Assembly (NCBI GenBank): GCA_022839625.1
Contig: JALHJL010000004.1
Coordinates: forward strand, 98,984 to 162,983
Length of the DNA: 64,000 bases
Source of the DNA: Phycisphaerales bacterium
Lineage (GTDB): Bacteria > Planctomycetota > Phycisphaerae > UBA1845 > Fen-1342
Direction of reading: 5' to 3'
How positions within the stretch are numbered: position 1 is the stretch's first letter; each line of letters opens with the position of its first letter. The notes beneath the pieces are model-generated. The model was given only the letters and a program-made list of their open reading frames with translations, did no database searches and had not been told where the DNA came from. Positions 47,142 to 56,264 of this stretch are shown one piece after another. A program made the position numbers and the translations under genes.

Positions 47142-48374
47142 CTACCCGAGCACCTTGCGTAGCCGTTCCAGCGCCCAATCGAGCTCATCCTTCGTGATGC
47201 ACAGCGGCGGCGCCAGCCGCATGGTCTGCGCGTGCGTGTCCTTGCAGAGCATGCCCATGCCCAGCAGTTGCTCGCAGTACTTCCGGGCCACCCCGGCCTC
47301 TTTGTGAAACTCGATCCCGACCCACAGTCCCCGCGCACGAATCTCCTTCACCTTGTTCGTTTTGATCGCTCGCAGTTGCTCGGCCAGGTACGCCCCCAGC
47401 TCGCGCGCGTTCCGCTGGTACGTCCCACGGTTGAGAATCTCGACCACCTTCCGCGCCACCGCGCACGCCAGCGGGTTGCCGCCGAACGTGCTCCCGTGGC
47501 TCCCCGGCGTGAACACCCCCAGAACGTCCCGCCGCGATACTACCGCCGAGATCGGCACGATCCCGCCGCCGAGCGCCTTCCCCAGGATGTATACATCCGG
47601 CTGCACCCGCTCGTGCTCGCAGGCGAACGTATGCCCGGTGCGGCCCAGGCCGGACTGAATCTCGTCCGCGATGAACAGGATGTTGCGTTCGCTGCACACC
47701 TCGCGAACCTGCCGCAAGTACCCCGCCGGCGGGATGATGATGCCGGCCTCGCCCTGAATCGGCTCCACGAGAAACGCGACCGTGTCGCCGTCGATCGCTT
47801 TGCGCAGGGCCTCGATATCGCCATAGGGGATGACCTCGAATCCCGGGGTGAACGGGCCGAAGTTCTCGCGGCAGACCGGGTCGGTGCTGAAGCTGATGAT
47901 GGTCGTGGTGCGCCCGTGGAAGTTGTCCTCGCAGCAGATGATCTTCGCCCGGCTGGCCGGCACGCCCTTCTTCGTGTAGCCCCACCGCCGGGCCGTCTTG
48001 AGCGCCGTCTCCACTCCCTCCGCCCCCGTGTTCATCGGCAGCACCATCTCCATGCCGCACAGCTCGGCCAGCTCGCGGCACAGCGGCCCGAGCTGGTCGT
48101 TGTGAAAGGCCCGCGACGTCAGCGTCAGGGTCTCCAGTTGCGCCTTCGCCGCCGCGATCAGCTCGCGGTTCCCGTGCCCGAAATTGATGGCGGAGTAGGC
48201 CGCCAGCATGTCCATGTAGCGCTTCCCCTCCGCGTCCTCGACCCACACGCCATCGGCCCGCGCCACCACCACGGGCAAGGGATGGTAGTTGTGGGCGGCG
48301 TAGTGCTCGACGAGCTCGATGTGCTCGGCGTTCGTCATCGTTTGGGGCTTATCGTTCGTCAACGTGGTCGCCAT
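47142..48374 (-). CDS. rocD: ornithine aminotransferase
   Basis: PLP enzyme interconverting ornithine and glutamate semialdehyde. From ATG 48374 the product is 410 aa, the family size, with PMNTGAEGVETALKTARRWG, CEDNFHGRTTTIISFS, ILGKALGGG (PLP Lys, about 267) and GSHGSTFGGNPLACAVA. AGGACAGGGA precedes the ATG. The frame runs on upstream into repeat DNA and is not coding there. It converges with the MBOAT gene, 17 nt apart. Acetylornithine aminotransferase is the alternative, but the GAEGVETALK pattern favours ornithine. Confidence 0.93.
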   Translation of the reverse strand: MATTLTNDKPQTMTNAEHIELVEHYAAHNYHPLPVVVARADGVWVEDAEGKRYMDMLAAYSAINFGHGNRELIAAAKAQLETLTLTSRAFHNDQLGPLCRELAELCGMEMVLPMNTGAEGVETALKTARRWGYTKKGVPASRAKIICCEDNFHGRTTTIISFSTDPVCRENFGPFTPGFEVIPYGDIEALRKAIDGDTVAFLVEPIQGEAGIIIPPAGYLRQVREVCSERNILFIADEIQSGLGRTGHTFACEHERVQPDVYILGKALGGGIVPISAVVSRRDVLGVFTPGSHGSTFGGNPLACAVARKVVEILNRGTYQRNARELGAYLAEQLRAIKTNKVKEIRARGLWVGIEFHKEAGVARKYCEQLLGMGMLCKDTHAQTMRLAPPLCITKDELDWALERLRKVLG

Positions 48375-48526
48375 TCCCTGTCCTTTCCGGGGCCTACCGC
48401 CCGCGCTGGATTCTCGCAGGCCCGAGTATAGCTGATCCGCGCCCCCGCGCGTACCCGGCCGATAGCGTCGGCCGATCCGAGCCCCGAGCGCGCGCGACGG
48501 GCCCCGGAGGCCTCGCCGGCCGAGGA

Positions 48527-48830
48527 ATGCAAAGCTGGAGCTTTGCGCTACTTGTGGAGTCGAATCGCTCGTATCACGCAAAGCAGAGCTTTGCACTACT
48601 GCGGGGCGACTGGTCCGGGACGGCCGCCCCGGAACCACCGGCGAGACGCCGGTGCCACCCTGTAGCGTCAGACCTCCGTGTCCGACGTGTAGCGGCCGAC
48701 CTCCCGATCGGCTGAACACGCAAGACGCCGGTGCCATGCGGCAGCACACGGCTCAAGAGCAGCGGTGCCCCTCTGCCTATGCGCGATGTTGGCGGGCGGG
48801 ACGCCCACCCCACCCAGCAGCGGCCGACCG
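48527..48830. repeat. cluster of short palindromic repeat units
   Basis: Fills most of the 616-base gap between rocD and the prepilin gene. Units include GCAAAGCTGGAGCTTTGC (48528-48545), GCAAAGC/GCTTTGC with loop AGA (about 48578-48594), CACCGGCG/CGCCGGTG with loop AGA, GTAGCGGCCGACC-type, and the GATGTTGGCGGGCGGGAC unit shared with 19307-19384. Several are flanked by GTAGCG or CGCTAC. The rest of the gap shows nothing else. Confidence 0.8.
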
Positions 48831-48990
48831 CGCGTTCTGCTCGCTTGCCCACCTGGCCGTGCTGCAAGGCCGGCAATTGCACGCCCTGCTCCGGGTACAC
48901 CAGCAGCGCCGCGCGGCTGGGCGGGGCGCGGTACAATGTGCTTGCACGGTCCGCCGACGGAGCCGGGCCAGGTCAAATGGAAAATGTCGG

Positions 48991-49347
48991 ATGAGGCAGA
49001 GAGCTGTGGTGCGTCGTGGAGGATTCACGCTCATTGAGTTGCTTGTCGTCGTTGCGATCATGGCGCTGCTGATTTCCATCCTCCTGCCGTCACTCGCCCG
49101 CGCGCGCCAGCAGGCGAAGGCCGTTGTCTGCCTCGGCCAATGTCGCGAGCTGGCCCACGGCATGACCCTCTACCACAACGAGAGCGGCAACTACCCGACC
49201 CATCAGTGGTACTTGCCGAACAACGTGCGGCTACGGTGGTTCAACGCCATGGCGGCATACCTGGGCGGAGCGCCGCCGACGGGTTCGTTCAGTGCCGACC
49301 TGCCCAGGCGCGGCTCCGTGCAGTCTGGCCCTGCGACGGCCTCGTGA
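48991..49347 (+). CDS. truncated type II secretion/pilus-like prepilin
   Basis: 118 aa. RRGGFTLIELLVVVAIMALL is a full prepilin peptidase and methylation site with the hydrophobic helix, followed by the planctomycete LLPSLARARQQAK segment and RWFNAMAAYLGG. The frame then turns to unrelated residues and stops; related planctomycete prepilins usually continue for another 100-200 residues with further conserved blocks. Two other frames past about 49290 (one reading WPCDGLVSGYDLPGPKEST) look as protein-like as this one, so a frameshift or truncation is likely. ATG 48991 assumed. Confidence 0.6.
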   Translation: MRQRAVVRRGGFTLIELLVVVAIMALLISILLPSLARARQQAKAVVCLGQCRELAHGMTLYHNESGNYPTHQWYLPNNVRLRWFNAMAAYLGGAPPTGSFSADLPRRGSVQSGPATAS

Positions 49348-49384
49348 GCGGGTATGACCTCCCAGGCCCCAAGGAAAGCACGCG

Positions 49385-50536
49385 ATGAGGTACCCGGACG
49401 GCAGCCCCTTCACCAACGGCACCGAAACGGGGGAGAACAAGCAGGGCTGGTATACGTTCGTCGCCACCGGATCGACGAACTACGAAGTGCACGCGGTGCT
49501 CTTGCAGACCGGGCAGGCTGCAACGCGGCCGTGGAATTTCTACTGGTGGTCGAAAAAGAGCTCTTACATCCGCGAGAAACGGCAGAACGGAAACGGCGTG
49601 GCCGACACGACGGCACTGAGCACGGACGAGCAGGCAATCCCATCGGGCCAGCCGGCTGACCCGGGGGCGGACATCGTGCGCTGCGGGAATGACGGGCATC
49701 TCGAAACCAGCCCCGCGGGAGATGACGAGCGTAAGACGCTCTACGCCCTGTTTGAACGGACGGATCCATATCGGCCCCTGGACAAGTACGATCAACTGCA
49801 CGGGGGCTACCCGCGGTCATGGGAGGCTCAATACGATCGAGGAGAGTTCGACTGGTGGGGTCACTGCCTGGGGGCCGCGATGGCGTCGATCCTCAAGAAC
49901 GAGCCGACTCCAGCAAGTGGAACGCCTTACAACCAGGAGGAGGTCGAGGGGCTCTGGGCAGAGCTGGGCGAGAATGACGCTCCTGACGCCTGGGAATTCG
50001 TCCCCGGCCACACGATTGGCGGCATCCCACCGGGACCGCCCGTCGCCGGCTATGATGACACCGACGGCTGGGTTGCCACACTTCATGCCCGATTCGAGGA
50101 GTGCGTTCGTAACGAGCACGTCGCGCTGCAATCAAACTTGCGCGCAGCGCCGGACCCGAACTACCCCGACTGGCCTCTCCATCCTGATGCGGTGTGGAAC
50201 CACGCCATCTACCAGTTCTCCGCCGCTTATGCCGAGGCACCGGGCGGAGACGAGCGGGTCGTGCATATCGTGAACGCCCTGATGGCCAACGACGATCATA
50301 TGCCACCCACCGACGACGAAGAAAGCCACTACCGAGCCTTTCAGTATACGTATATTGTCCGATATCTGGGTACGGGCGCGGTGGACGAGGGCTGGCTGGG
50401 CGCCGACTTCATCGCCGTTGCAGGGGAAGCCCACTTCGCTCTCGAGAACCTGATTCACGTGACGGGAGGGGTCTGGGATGGCGAAAACCCCTGGGTGGAC
50501 GTGGCTGGCGTCCTGGCTGATGACGGGGCGAACTAA
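49385..50536 (+). CDS. transglutaminase-elicitor-like protein
   Basis: 383 aa, tentatively like the bacterial members of the M81/TGase-elicitor family: FDWWGHCLGAAMASILKNEP (putative nucleophile Cys, about residue 160), an HARFEECVRNEHVAL helix, and PDAVWNHAIYQFSAAY. Residues 1-150 are polar, with GWYTFVATGS and WWSKKSSYIREK. AAGGAAA lies 9 nt before ATG 49385, and a TGA stands in frame just upstream, so there is no signal peptide. It may be 5'-truncated together with the preceding prepilin gene. The next gene follows after 28 nt. GC is lower than average. Family call is from motif resemblance only. Confidence 0.45.
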   Translation: MRYPDGSPFTNGTETGENKQGWYTFVATGSTNYEVHAVLLQTGQAATRPWNFYWWSKKSSYIREKRQNGNGVADTTALSTDEQAIPSGQPADPGADIVRCGNDGHLETSPAGDDERKTLYALFERTDPYRPLDKYDQLHGGYPRSWEAQYDRGEFDWWGHCLGAAMASILKNEPTPASGTPYNQEEVEGLWAELGENDAPDAWEFVPGHTIGGIPPGPPVAGYDDTDGWVATLHARFEECVRNEHVALQSNLRAAPDPNYPDWPLHPDAVWNHAIYQFSAAYAEAPGGDERVVHIVNALMANDDHMPPTDDEESHYRAFQYTYIVRYLGTGAVDEGWLGADFIAVAGEAHFALENLIHVTGGVWDGENPWVDVAGVLADDGAN

Positions 50537-50564
50537 GCTGGATCCGCGAATCAGGAGAATGCCG

Positions 50565-52094
50565 ATGCCGAGGATCAGGACCATCCGAGCGATTGCGATG
50601 GCGTGCCTGTCGCTGAGCGCACCATACTACGCCATTGCGCAGCAGGATACCACGACTTGGAACGTCGGCCAGGAATGGCGGCTCTTCGTCAGGCAGTATG
50701 GCCATCAACATGCCGTCGCCTTTTCAGACCCACGCAAGAACGAAAGGAAGTTGGTACCCGGAGTGCAGCGTGAGTTTCACGTCCGAGCGCGCGTGACTGA
50801 GCTGGCCTGCCTCGACGGGCGCCACTGCGTGCGCATCAAATTCACCAGTGAACCGGACGTGCCTGTCGTCGACTCGGCCAACCCGCCGGAGGACGATCTC
50901 TTACGGGGCCAGGACTGCACATTGACGCTTGACACGCAAACTTGGGGGGCAATTGAATTAGCGTACAGCGCGGAGAGGGTGCCGGCCACTCAAGTACTGG
51001 AGGCCGAAGGGTATGCGGCCGTGTTCCCGCAAGGCATATTCCCGGCGGACTGGACCGCCGCGCGCTCCGACTTTTCCGGGCCTGGCGAACGCACAGAGTT
51101 GCTGCACTGTCCTCGCGTTCACGTGATCCCGGACCGTCCGACCCCAGGACGGGCCTTAAGACGAACAGTTTCCACCCAAGCAGACGGTACCATCCGGATT
51201 ACCGTTGGCAACTTCTATCTGTCACCGGGCCAACCGGCCCCCGAACCGGGCAGTGAGGCGAGGAACGCGGTCGAGCAAGCGTGGCGTCCCGGTGAGTTGT
51301 GGTGGCGGTCTTTTCGCCGTTTCATCAGCGGTCATATCGACCTGGAGGCCGTTCTCGTTTCTGATCCGGACGGGTCGGGCAGAGCGATCGAGCCTCCGAT
51401 CCCATGTCCGCACGACGTCTCGTTCCCATCCGGCCAGCCAACGTGGACGATCGGCCAGGAGTGGAGATTCCTCGTGAGGCAGTACAGCCGCCAGGCATTC
51501 GAGAAACGCGCCGTGGATGCCGAGTTTCACATGAAGGCCCGGGTCGCGGACTTGGTGGAGGAGAAGGACCGCCGCTGTGCGCGCATCGAGTTCGTCGCCG
51601 AAGACGATGCGCCAGGAATGTACACCGCGCTGTTCACGCTGGTCGTGGACGCGCAGACCTGGAGCCCCGTTCGCTTCGATTACCCCAAGAGGCACGGCGG
51701 CGTGCGCGCCGCGGCCGAAGCCGAATGCTACCGGGCGCTCCTGCCGACTATGCCAGGCGTTCCACTGGATTGGGTCGTCCTGCGCTCGGACCTCGGTCGC
51801 GCGACGGCGCACGAAGAGTTCCTGCATTTTCCGGGGTTGAAGTCCGTGCCCATGTTTGGGCTGAAGCGCGTCATCTCGGCACCGAAGGAGGACGGCACCC
51901 TGAAAGTCAATGTCGGCCTCTGGGTGCCAACTCAAGACGCTTCGGACATGACGTATCACTCGGCGAAGGACGCCATGTGCGAGGTAGAGCAGATCTGGCA
52001 CCCTGGTGAGCTGTGGTGGCGCTCGTTCCGGCGCTACGAACACGGCCATCTTGATCTGGAGGCCACCCGCATTTCCGAAGGAGTGCAGCCATGA
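50565..52094 (+). CDS. exported protein with two homologous domains
   Basis: 509 aa from ATG 50565 (AGGAG 7 nt upstream) with signal peptide AIAMACLSLSAPYYAIA. The mature part is a tandem repeat of about 260 residues: TTWNVGQEWRLFVRQYGHQ with REFHVRARVTEL (from about residue 30) and PTWTIGQEWRFLVRQYSRQ with AEFHMKARVADL (from about 292); each ends EQxWxPGELWWRSFRR. No family recognised. Its stop overlaps the next gene by 4 nt, so it is made together with the dockerin-like protein. Confidence 0.75.
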   Translation: MPRIRTIRAIAMACLSLSAPYYAIAQQDTTTWNVGQEWRLFVRQYGHQHAVAFSDPRKNERKLVPGVQREFHVRARVTELACLDGRHCVRIKFTSEPDVPVVDSANPPEDDLLRGQDCTLTLDTQTWGAIELAYSAERVPATQVLEAEGYAAVFPQGIFPADWTAARSDFSGPGERTELLHCPRVHVIPDRPTPGRALRRTVSTQADGTIRITVGNFYLSPGQPAPEPGSEARNAVEQAWRPGELWWRSFRRFISGHIDLEAVLVSDPDGSGRAIEPPIPCPHDVSFPSGQPTWTIGQEWRFLVRQYSRQAFEKRAVDAEFHMKARVADLVEEKDRRCARIEFVAEDDAPGMYTALFTLVVDAQTWSPVRFDYPKRHGGVRAAAEAECYRALLPTMPGVPLDWVVLRSDLGRATAHEEFLHFPGLKSVPMFGLKRVISAPKEDGTLKVNVGLWVPTQDASDMTYHSAKDAMCEVEQIWHPGELWWRSFRRYEHGHLDLEATRISEGVQP

Positions 52095-52969
52095 ATAAGG
52101 TCGCGACCATAGTCGCCATAGGCAGTCTGGCGGCGCTGGCCCATGCTGGCGGCATGGTCACATTCAACCTCTCCTCGCCCAGCAACGGCGCTACGGTCAG
52201 CCCCGGCGAGTTGATCGAATGGTCGATTACGGTCTCGGTGAGCAGCGGCGACAACCTCGGCCTCGCGCTCGCTGCCGTCGATCTCGTCCAGGACACCGGC
52301 AATCCTGCCTTGTTCGACCTGCCCCCTGGCGAGACGCCGCTCGACATGACCGACTTCGACCGCCCGGACGGAATCAGCAATCCGGGGCCCGGGGGCGTCG
52401 GCTCGGCCTACGGCGGTACGCCGCTGGGACCGACGGGGGCCAAGAACCTGCGGCAGATCGGCGGTGCGCAGAACACGTTCGGTGTTGCGGGAGACGGCAT
52501 CGGGCTGGACTATGACGTGCGCGGCGGGGTAGGTCGGGCCGCGCCTCAGGTTCTCGCGACCGGCTCTTTCTTGGCCCCCGCGGAGCCTGGTCTGTACGCC
52601 TTCTATCTTGAAAACGCGATCGCCAATACGCTCGACGAGATCGCGGTTCCGCCGGACTTCTCGCCGGTCAGCGGTGCCACGGTGCAGATTGGCGACGGGC
52701 AGATCACGTTCACTGTGGAGTCTGTCTGCATCGGCGACCTGAACTGCGACGGCCAGATCGATCTCGCCGACATCAATCCGTTCACCACGTACCTGTCAAA
52801 CCAGGCCGCCTGGCAGGCCGAGTTCCCCGGCTGCAACGCCCTCAACGGCGACATCGATTGCGACGGCACGTACGGCCAGGCTTCCTTCGGCGACATCAAC
52901 CCCTTCGTGGCGCTGATGGGCCAGTGCGGTGTGGGCTGTGCCTGCCCCGGACCGGTGAGCTGTCCGTAA
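52091..52969 (+). CDS. dockerin-like secreted protein
   Basis: 292 aa. Signal peptide (IVAIGSLAALAHA), a beta-rich domain (FNLSSPSNGATVSPGELIEW) and a C-terminal pair of calcium-binding repeats: GDLNCDGQIDLADINPF and GDIDCDGTYG...FGDINPFVAL, in the style of planctomycete dockerins, followed by a Cys-rich tail (CGVGCACPGPVSC). Dockerins attach to cohesins or cell-surface scaffolds; no cohesin is seen here. ATG 52091 overlaps the preceding stop. Confidence 0.83.
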   Translation: MNKVATIVAIGSLAALAHAGGMVTFNLSSPSNGATVSPGELIEWSITVSVSSGDNLGLALAAVDLVQDTGNPALFDLPPGETPLDMTDFDRPDGISNPGPGGVGSAYGGTPLGPTGAKNLRQIGGAQNTFGVAGDGIGLDYDVRGGVGRAAPQVLATGSFLAPAEPGLYAFYLENAIANTLDEIAVPPDFSPVSGATVQIGDGQITFTVESVCIGDLNCDGQIDLADINPFTTYLSNQAAWQAEFPGCNALNGDIDCDGTYGQASFGDINPFVALMGQCGVGCACPGPVSCP

Positions 52970-53045
52970 ACGCCAGCGAGTGCGGCCGGCGTACGTGCGC
53001 CCTTGCGCGTCGCCGGCTACCTGCGCCCCCGATTCGCGCGGCGGT

Positions 53046-54158
53046 CTACCGCCCCTTCGCGAAGAACTCCTTGATGCTGTCGTAGATGTCGTCCTTGGTG
53101 TTCACCCGGCTCGTGACCAGGTTTTCGGCCTGGCCCAGGTGCTCGCGAAGGACGTTGATGAAGTGCCCGCTGCCGTAAGCGCTGGCCACCTGGCAGTAGC
53201 CAAACTGGTTCACGATCGGCAGGAGCTTGTCGCGCAGCAGGTCGCAACAATCCCGCGAGTCCGCCTCCGAGGAGTTGTCGCCGTCGGAGAAGTGGAACAA
53301 GTAGATGTTCCACTCGGACGCCGCGTAGTGCTTGTCCAGCATCTCCTGGCAGAACTTGAACGCACTGGAGATCTTCGTGCCGCCGTCCTCGCGCAAGTGG
53401 AAGAACGTCTCGCGATCGACCTCGGCGGCGTTCACGTCGTGCACGATGTAGCGGCTCTCGATGCCTTCGTAGTTTCGCCGCAGCCAGGCGTCGATCCAGA
53501 ACGCCTCCAGCCGGACCAGCTCCTTCTGCTCGTGCCCCATCGAGCCGGAGACGTCCATCATGTAGACGATGACGGCGTTCGATTGCGGCTTGCGGACCGG
53601 CTTCCAACTGCGGTACAGCTTGTCCGACCGCTCGAAGACCATCTTGGGGTTGTTCGGGTCCCAGGCGCCGGACATGATCAGCCGCCGCAAGGCCCGCCGA
53701 AACGTCCGCTTGAAGTGCCGCAGCGACTCGGGCCCCGACTGGCGGACGCTGCTGTAGCGTTCCTTGACCGCGGTGATGTTGTGGTGGCCCTTGGGTTCGA
53801 TGCGCGGCAATTGCAGCTCTTCGCCGAGGATGTCGGCCAGCTCTTCGAGCGAGACCTCGACTTCGAGGATGTGCTGGCCGGGTTCGGTGCCGCCGGGGCC
53901 GATCCCGCTGGCGTCGCCGTCGACTTGCTGGCCGGCTTCGCCCTCGCCCTGACCGACGCCCTGGTCGTTGTTGTCGCCGTAGCGGAAGTGCGGCAAGTCG
54001 ATGCCGGGGACGGGGATGCTGACGAGGTGCTTGCCCTCTTTGCCGAGCAACTCGCCGCGGGTGAGGAATTTGCGCAGGTCCTTCCGGATGCGCCCCTTCA
54101 CGATCTGCCGGAAGCGCTGGTGGTCCTTCGCGATCTTGAGTGGGCCGGTTTCAGCCAA
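53046..54158 (-). CDS. DUF444 (YeaH/YhbH) protein
   Basis: About 370 aa. Contains a VWA-like metal-binding motif MMDVSGSMG (about 198-206), the N-terminal block DHQRFRQIVKGRIRKDLRKF, an acidic/Gly-rich mid-section, and WDPNNPKMVFERSD. The E. coli homologue YeaH is nitrogen- or stress-induced and is coded next to the kinase YeaG (PrkA); neither PrkA nor SpoVR is in this window. The frame opens at 54428 but the family starts near residue 91, so TTG 54158 (AGGTG upstream) is used; 54179 is possible. Role unknown. Confidence 0.85.
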   Translation of the reverse strand: MAETGPLKIAKDHQRFRQIVKGRIRKDLRKFLTRGELLGKEGKHLVSIPVPGIDLPHFRYGDNNDQGVGQGEGEAGQQVDGDASGIGPGGTEPGQHILEVEVSLEELADILGEELQLPRIEPKGHHNITAVKERYSSVRQSGPESLRHFKRTFRRALRRLIMSGAWDPNNPKMVFERSDKLYRSWKPVRKPQSNAVIVYMMDVSGSMGHEQKELVRLEAFWIDAWLRRNYEGIESRYIVHDVNAAEVDRETFFHLREDGGTKISSAFKFCQEMLDKHYAASEWNIYLFHFSDGDNSSEADSRDCCDLLRDKLLPIVNQFGYCQVASAYGSGHFINVLREHLGQAENLVTSRVNTKDDIYDSIKEFFAKGR

Positions 54159-54381
54159 CTGGGCACCTACAGGGCACAAAACCCTCTTTCTATCGGATTC
54201 TATACCGCCCCACGTGAGGTCCGTCGAGGGCAACCCGCGGAGGCGGACGCGGATACGGTCGCGGCCGTACGGGGCCGCGGCGTGTCCGACAGAGTGCGTC
54301 GTGCTGCTTCTCCCAAAGGAAGCGACGTGATACCATCCCGGATTACGGCCCTCCGGCCGATGTGCCACGGGAGATCGTCGC

Positions 54382-55104
54382 ATGGATGACGTCACGCTGT
54401 TCGGCCTGCTCGGTACCGCCGCGTTCATTGGCTTCTTTCACACGATTACCGGGCCGGATCACTACATCCCCTTCATCGCGATGTCCAAGGTCGGCCGCTG
54501 GTCGTTTCTGAAGACGATGGTTATCACGGTGGCCTGCGGCGTGGGGCACGTGCTGAGCTCGGTCCTGCTCGGCTTTGTGGGCATCGCCGCCAGTCTGGCC
54601 GTGACCAGCCTGGAGTGGTTCGAAGGCGCCCGCGGCGACCTGGCGGCCTGGCTCCTGCTCGCGTTCGGCCTGGTCTACATGGTGTGGGGCATTCGGCGGG
54701 CGATTCGCAACCGGCCGCACGCGCACGTGCACGTGCACGCCGACGGCGCAGTGCACACCCACACGCACACGCACCATGAGGAGCACGCGCACCCGCACGC
54801 CGGCAAGGATGAGGCGGTCGCGCACAGCATGACGCCGTGGATCCTGTTCACGGTCTTCGTGTTCGGCCCGTGCGAGCCGCTGATCCCGATCCTCATGTAC
54901 CCGGCCCTGCAACTGAACCTGTGGAGCGTCGCGCTGGTGGCGGGCGTGTTTGCGCTGTTCACGATCGGGACGATGACGGCCGTGGTGGCCGCGGCACATT
55001 GGGGGCTGGTGCGGCTGTCCAGCACGCGGCTGGAGCGCTACTCGCACGCGATCGCCGGCGCAGCGCTCGCGCTGTGCGGCGGGGCGATGGTGGTGGGGCT
55101 GTAG
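54382..55104 (+). CDS. NicO/UreH-type nickel or cobalt transporter
   Basis: 240-aa membrane protein with about six spans. Signature FHTITGPDHYIPFIAM (H-x5-DH) near residue 20-32 and ACGVGHVLSSVL; a cytoplasmic or periplasmic His-rich loop (residues about 112-142) alternating His with Ala/Thr/Val. The family includes RcnA exporters and UreH/NicO nickel uptake proteins; direction cannot be deduced. The end of the loop reads EEHAHPHAGKDEAVAHSM. Divergent from the DUF444 gene. ATG 54382 with GGAG 9 nt upstream. Confidence 0.85.
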   Translation: MDDVTLFGLLGTAAFIGFFHTITGPDHYIPFIAMSKVGRWSFLKTMVITVACGVGHVLSSVLLGFVGIAASLAVTSLEWFEGARGDLAAWLLLAFGLVYMVWGIRRAIRNRPHAHVHVHADGAVHTHTHTHHEEHAHPHAGKDEAVAHSMTPWILFTVFVFGPCEPLIPILMYPALQLNLWSVALVAGVFALFTIGTMTAVVAAAHWGLVRLSSTRLERYSHAIAGAALALCGGAMVVGL

Positions 55105-55119
55105 CGGTCGGCGGAGCGC

Positions 55120-56073
55120 TCAGCTCCTGCCCGCGCGGCGCGCCGCCGCTGCCGCCAGAGCGCGGATGTGCCGGTCGTCCGTCCCGCAGCAACCGCCTAG
55201 CACGCGCGTGCCCAGCGCGCGGTGCACGGCGAGCATCTGCTCGGCGAAGGCCTCCGGCGGCTCGGTGTCGAGCTCGTCTCGTCCGTCCAGCTCCTCCGGA
55301 CTGCGCGCGGATGTGTTGGCCTGCAAGCCGAGGACGCGCTCCGTCACGCGCGGCGCGGCCCGCGCGGCCTGACGCAGGGCCGCCTCAAACACCGCCGGAT
55401 GCACGCAATTCACGGCGTACATCAGCGGCGGGGGCTTAGCTGCGGCGTCGATTTGGGCGACCGCTTTGTGGAGCGGCGTGCCGTCGAGCAGCGTGCCCGC
55501 GGCGCGGACGACGAAGCTGAGCACGTACGGTACGCCGCACGCCGCCATTGCCCGCGCGATACCCAGGGCCTCGCTCGCGGCGGGCAGCGTCGCGGCCATG
55601 AGGAAGTCGACGCCGGCGGCGGCGAGCGCCTGGGCCTGCGGGGCATGGAACTCCGCGGCGGCGTCGCTTTCGAGCGCTTCGGCGGGTTCATATGCGTCGC
55701 CGCGACAGCCCATGAGCCCGCCGATGTGGACGCTCTCCGCGTAATCGCCGCACTCCGCCCGAATCTCCGCGAGAAACCGGCAGCCGTCGGCGTTGACCGC
55801 CGTGGTGTCCGCGAGCCCTGCGGCGCGCACGCGTTCGGGGTTTGCCCGCCAGGACGGCGTGCAGACGATCATCGGTAAGTCGTGGGCGCGTCCGACGCTG
55901 AGGTACCGGCGGTAGAGCCCCGCGAGCTGCTCCCGCCCCAGCGGGTCGTAGATCAGGCCGGCATGGAGAATGTGGGGATCGAGCTGGGCAGCAGGATCAC
56001 GCCGGAGGCGCTCGATGAGGGCACCCTCCGTCAGAATGATGCGGGACGTCTGTAGGCGACTGGCGTAGTCCAT
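55120..56073 (-). CDS. homocysteine S-methyltransferase-family protein
   Basis: 317-aa TIM-barrel enzyme of the Pfam S-methyl_trans family. Zinc ligands are a Cys in AVNCVHP (about 230) and the C-terminal pair GGCCGTDDRHI (about 300). Family members methylate homocysteine with S-methylmethionine or betaine, or act as the MetH N-terminal domain; substrate unknown here. ATG 56073 chosen since the family begins near DYASRLQTSRIILTEGA; the frame extends upstream into the neighbouring gene. Confidence 0.86.
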   Translation of the reverse strand: MDYASRLQTSRIILTEGALIERLRRDPAAQLDPHILHAGLIYDPLGREQLAGLYRRYLSVGRAHDLPMIVCTPSWRANPERVRAAGLADTTAVNADGCRFLAEIRAECGDYAESVHIGGLMGCRGDAYEPAEALESDAAAEFHAPQAQALAAAGVDFLMAATLPAASEALGIARAMAACGVPYVLSFVVRAAGTLLDGTPLHKAVAQIDAAAKPPPLMYAVNCVHPAVFEAALRQAARAAPRVTERVLGLQANTSARSPEELDGRDELDTEPPEAFAEQMLAVHRALGTRVLGGCCGTDDRHIRALAAAAARRAGRS

Positions 56074-56241
56074 GTTCGCACCCGGCTCAAGCTCTCGTGG
56101 CGCGGGCATCTTGCGGGCGAAGCTGCCGGCTGTAAACCTGTGCGCCGGGTTCCGTGCCCGACGGTTCCCAAGCTTGTGCCGCGCGAGCCAGCGCGTGGTC
56201 CAATGCGCGCTCGCTTGTGCTTCGCGTTCTGGCGCCCGTAG

Positions 56242-56264
56242 CTGAATCGCGCACCGTGATTCAG
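56242..56264. repeat. fragment of the palindromic element
   Basis: CTGAATCGCGC followed by ACCGTGATTCAG: the right terminal segment of the 109-bp element at 14071, with one change. The hydrolase's TGA stop lies inside it. Confidence 0.75.
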
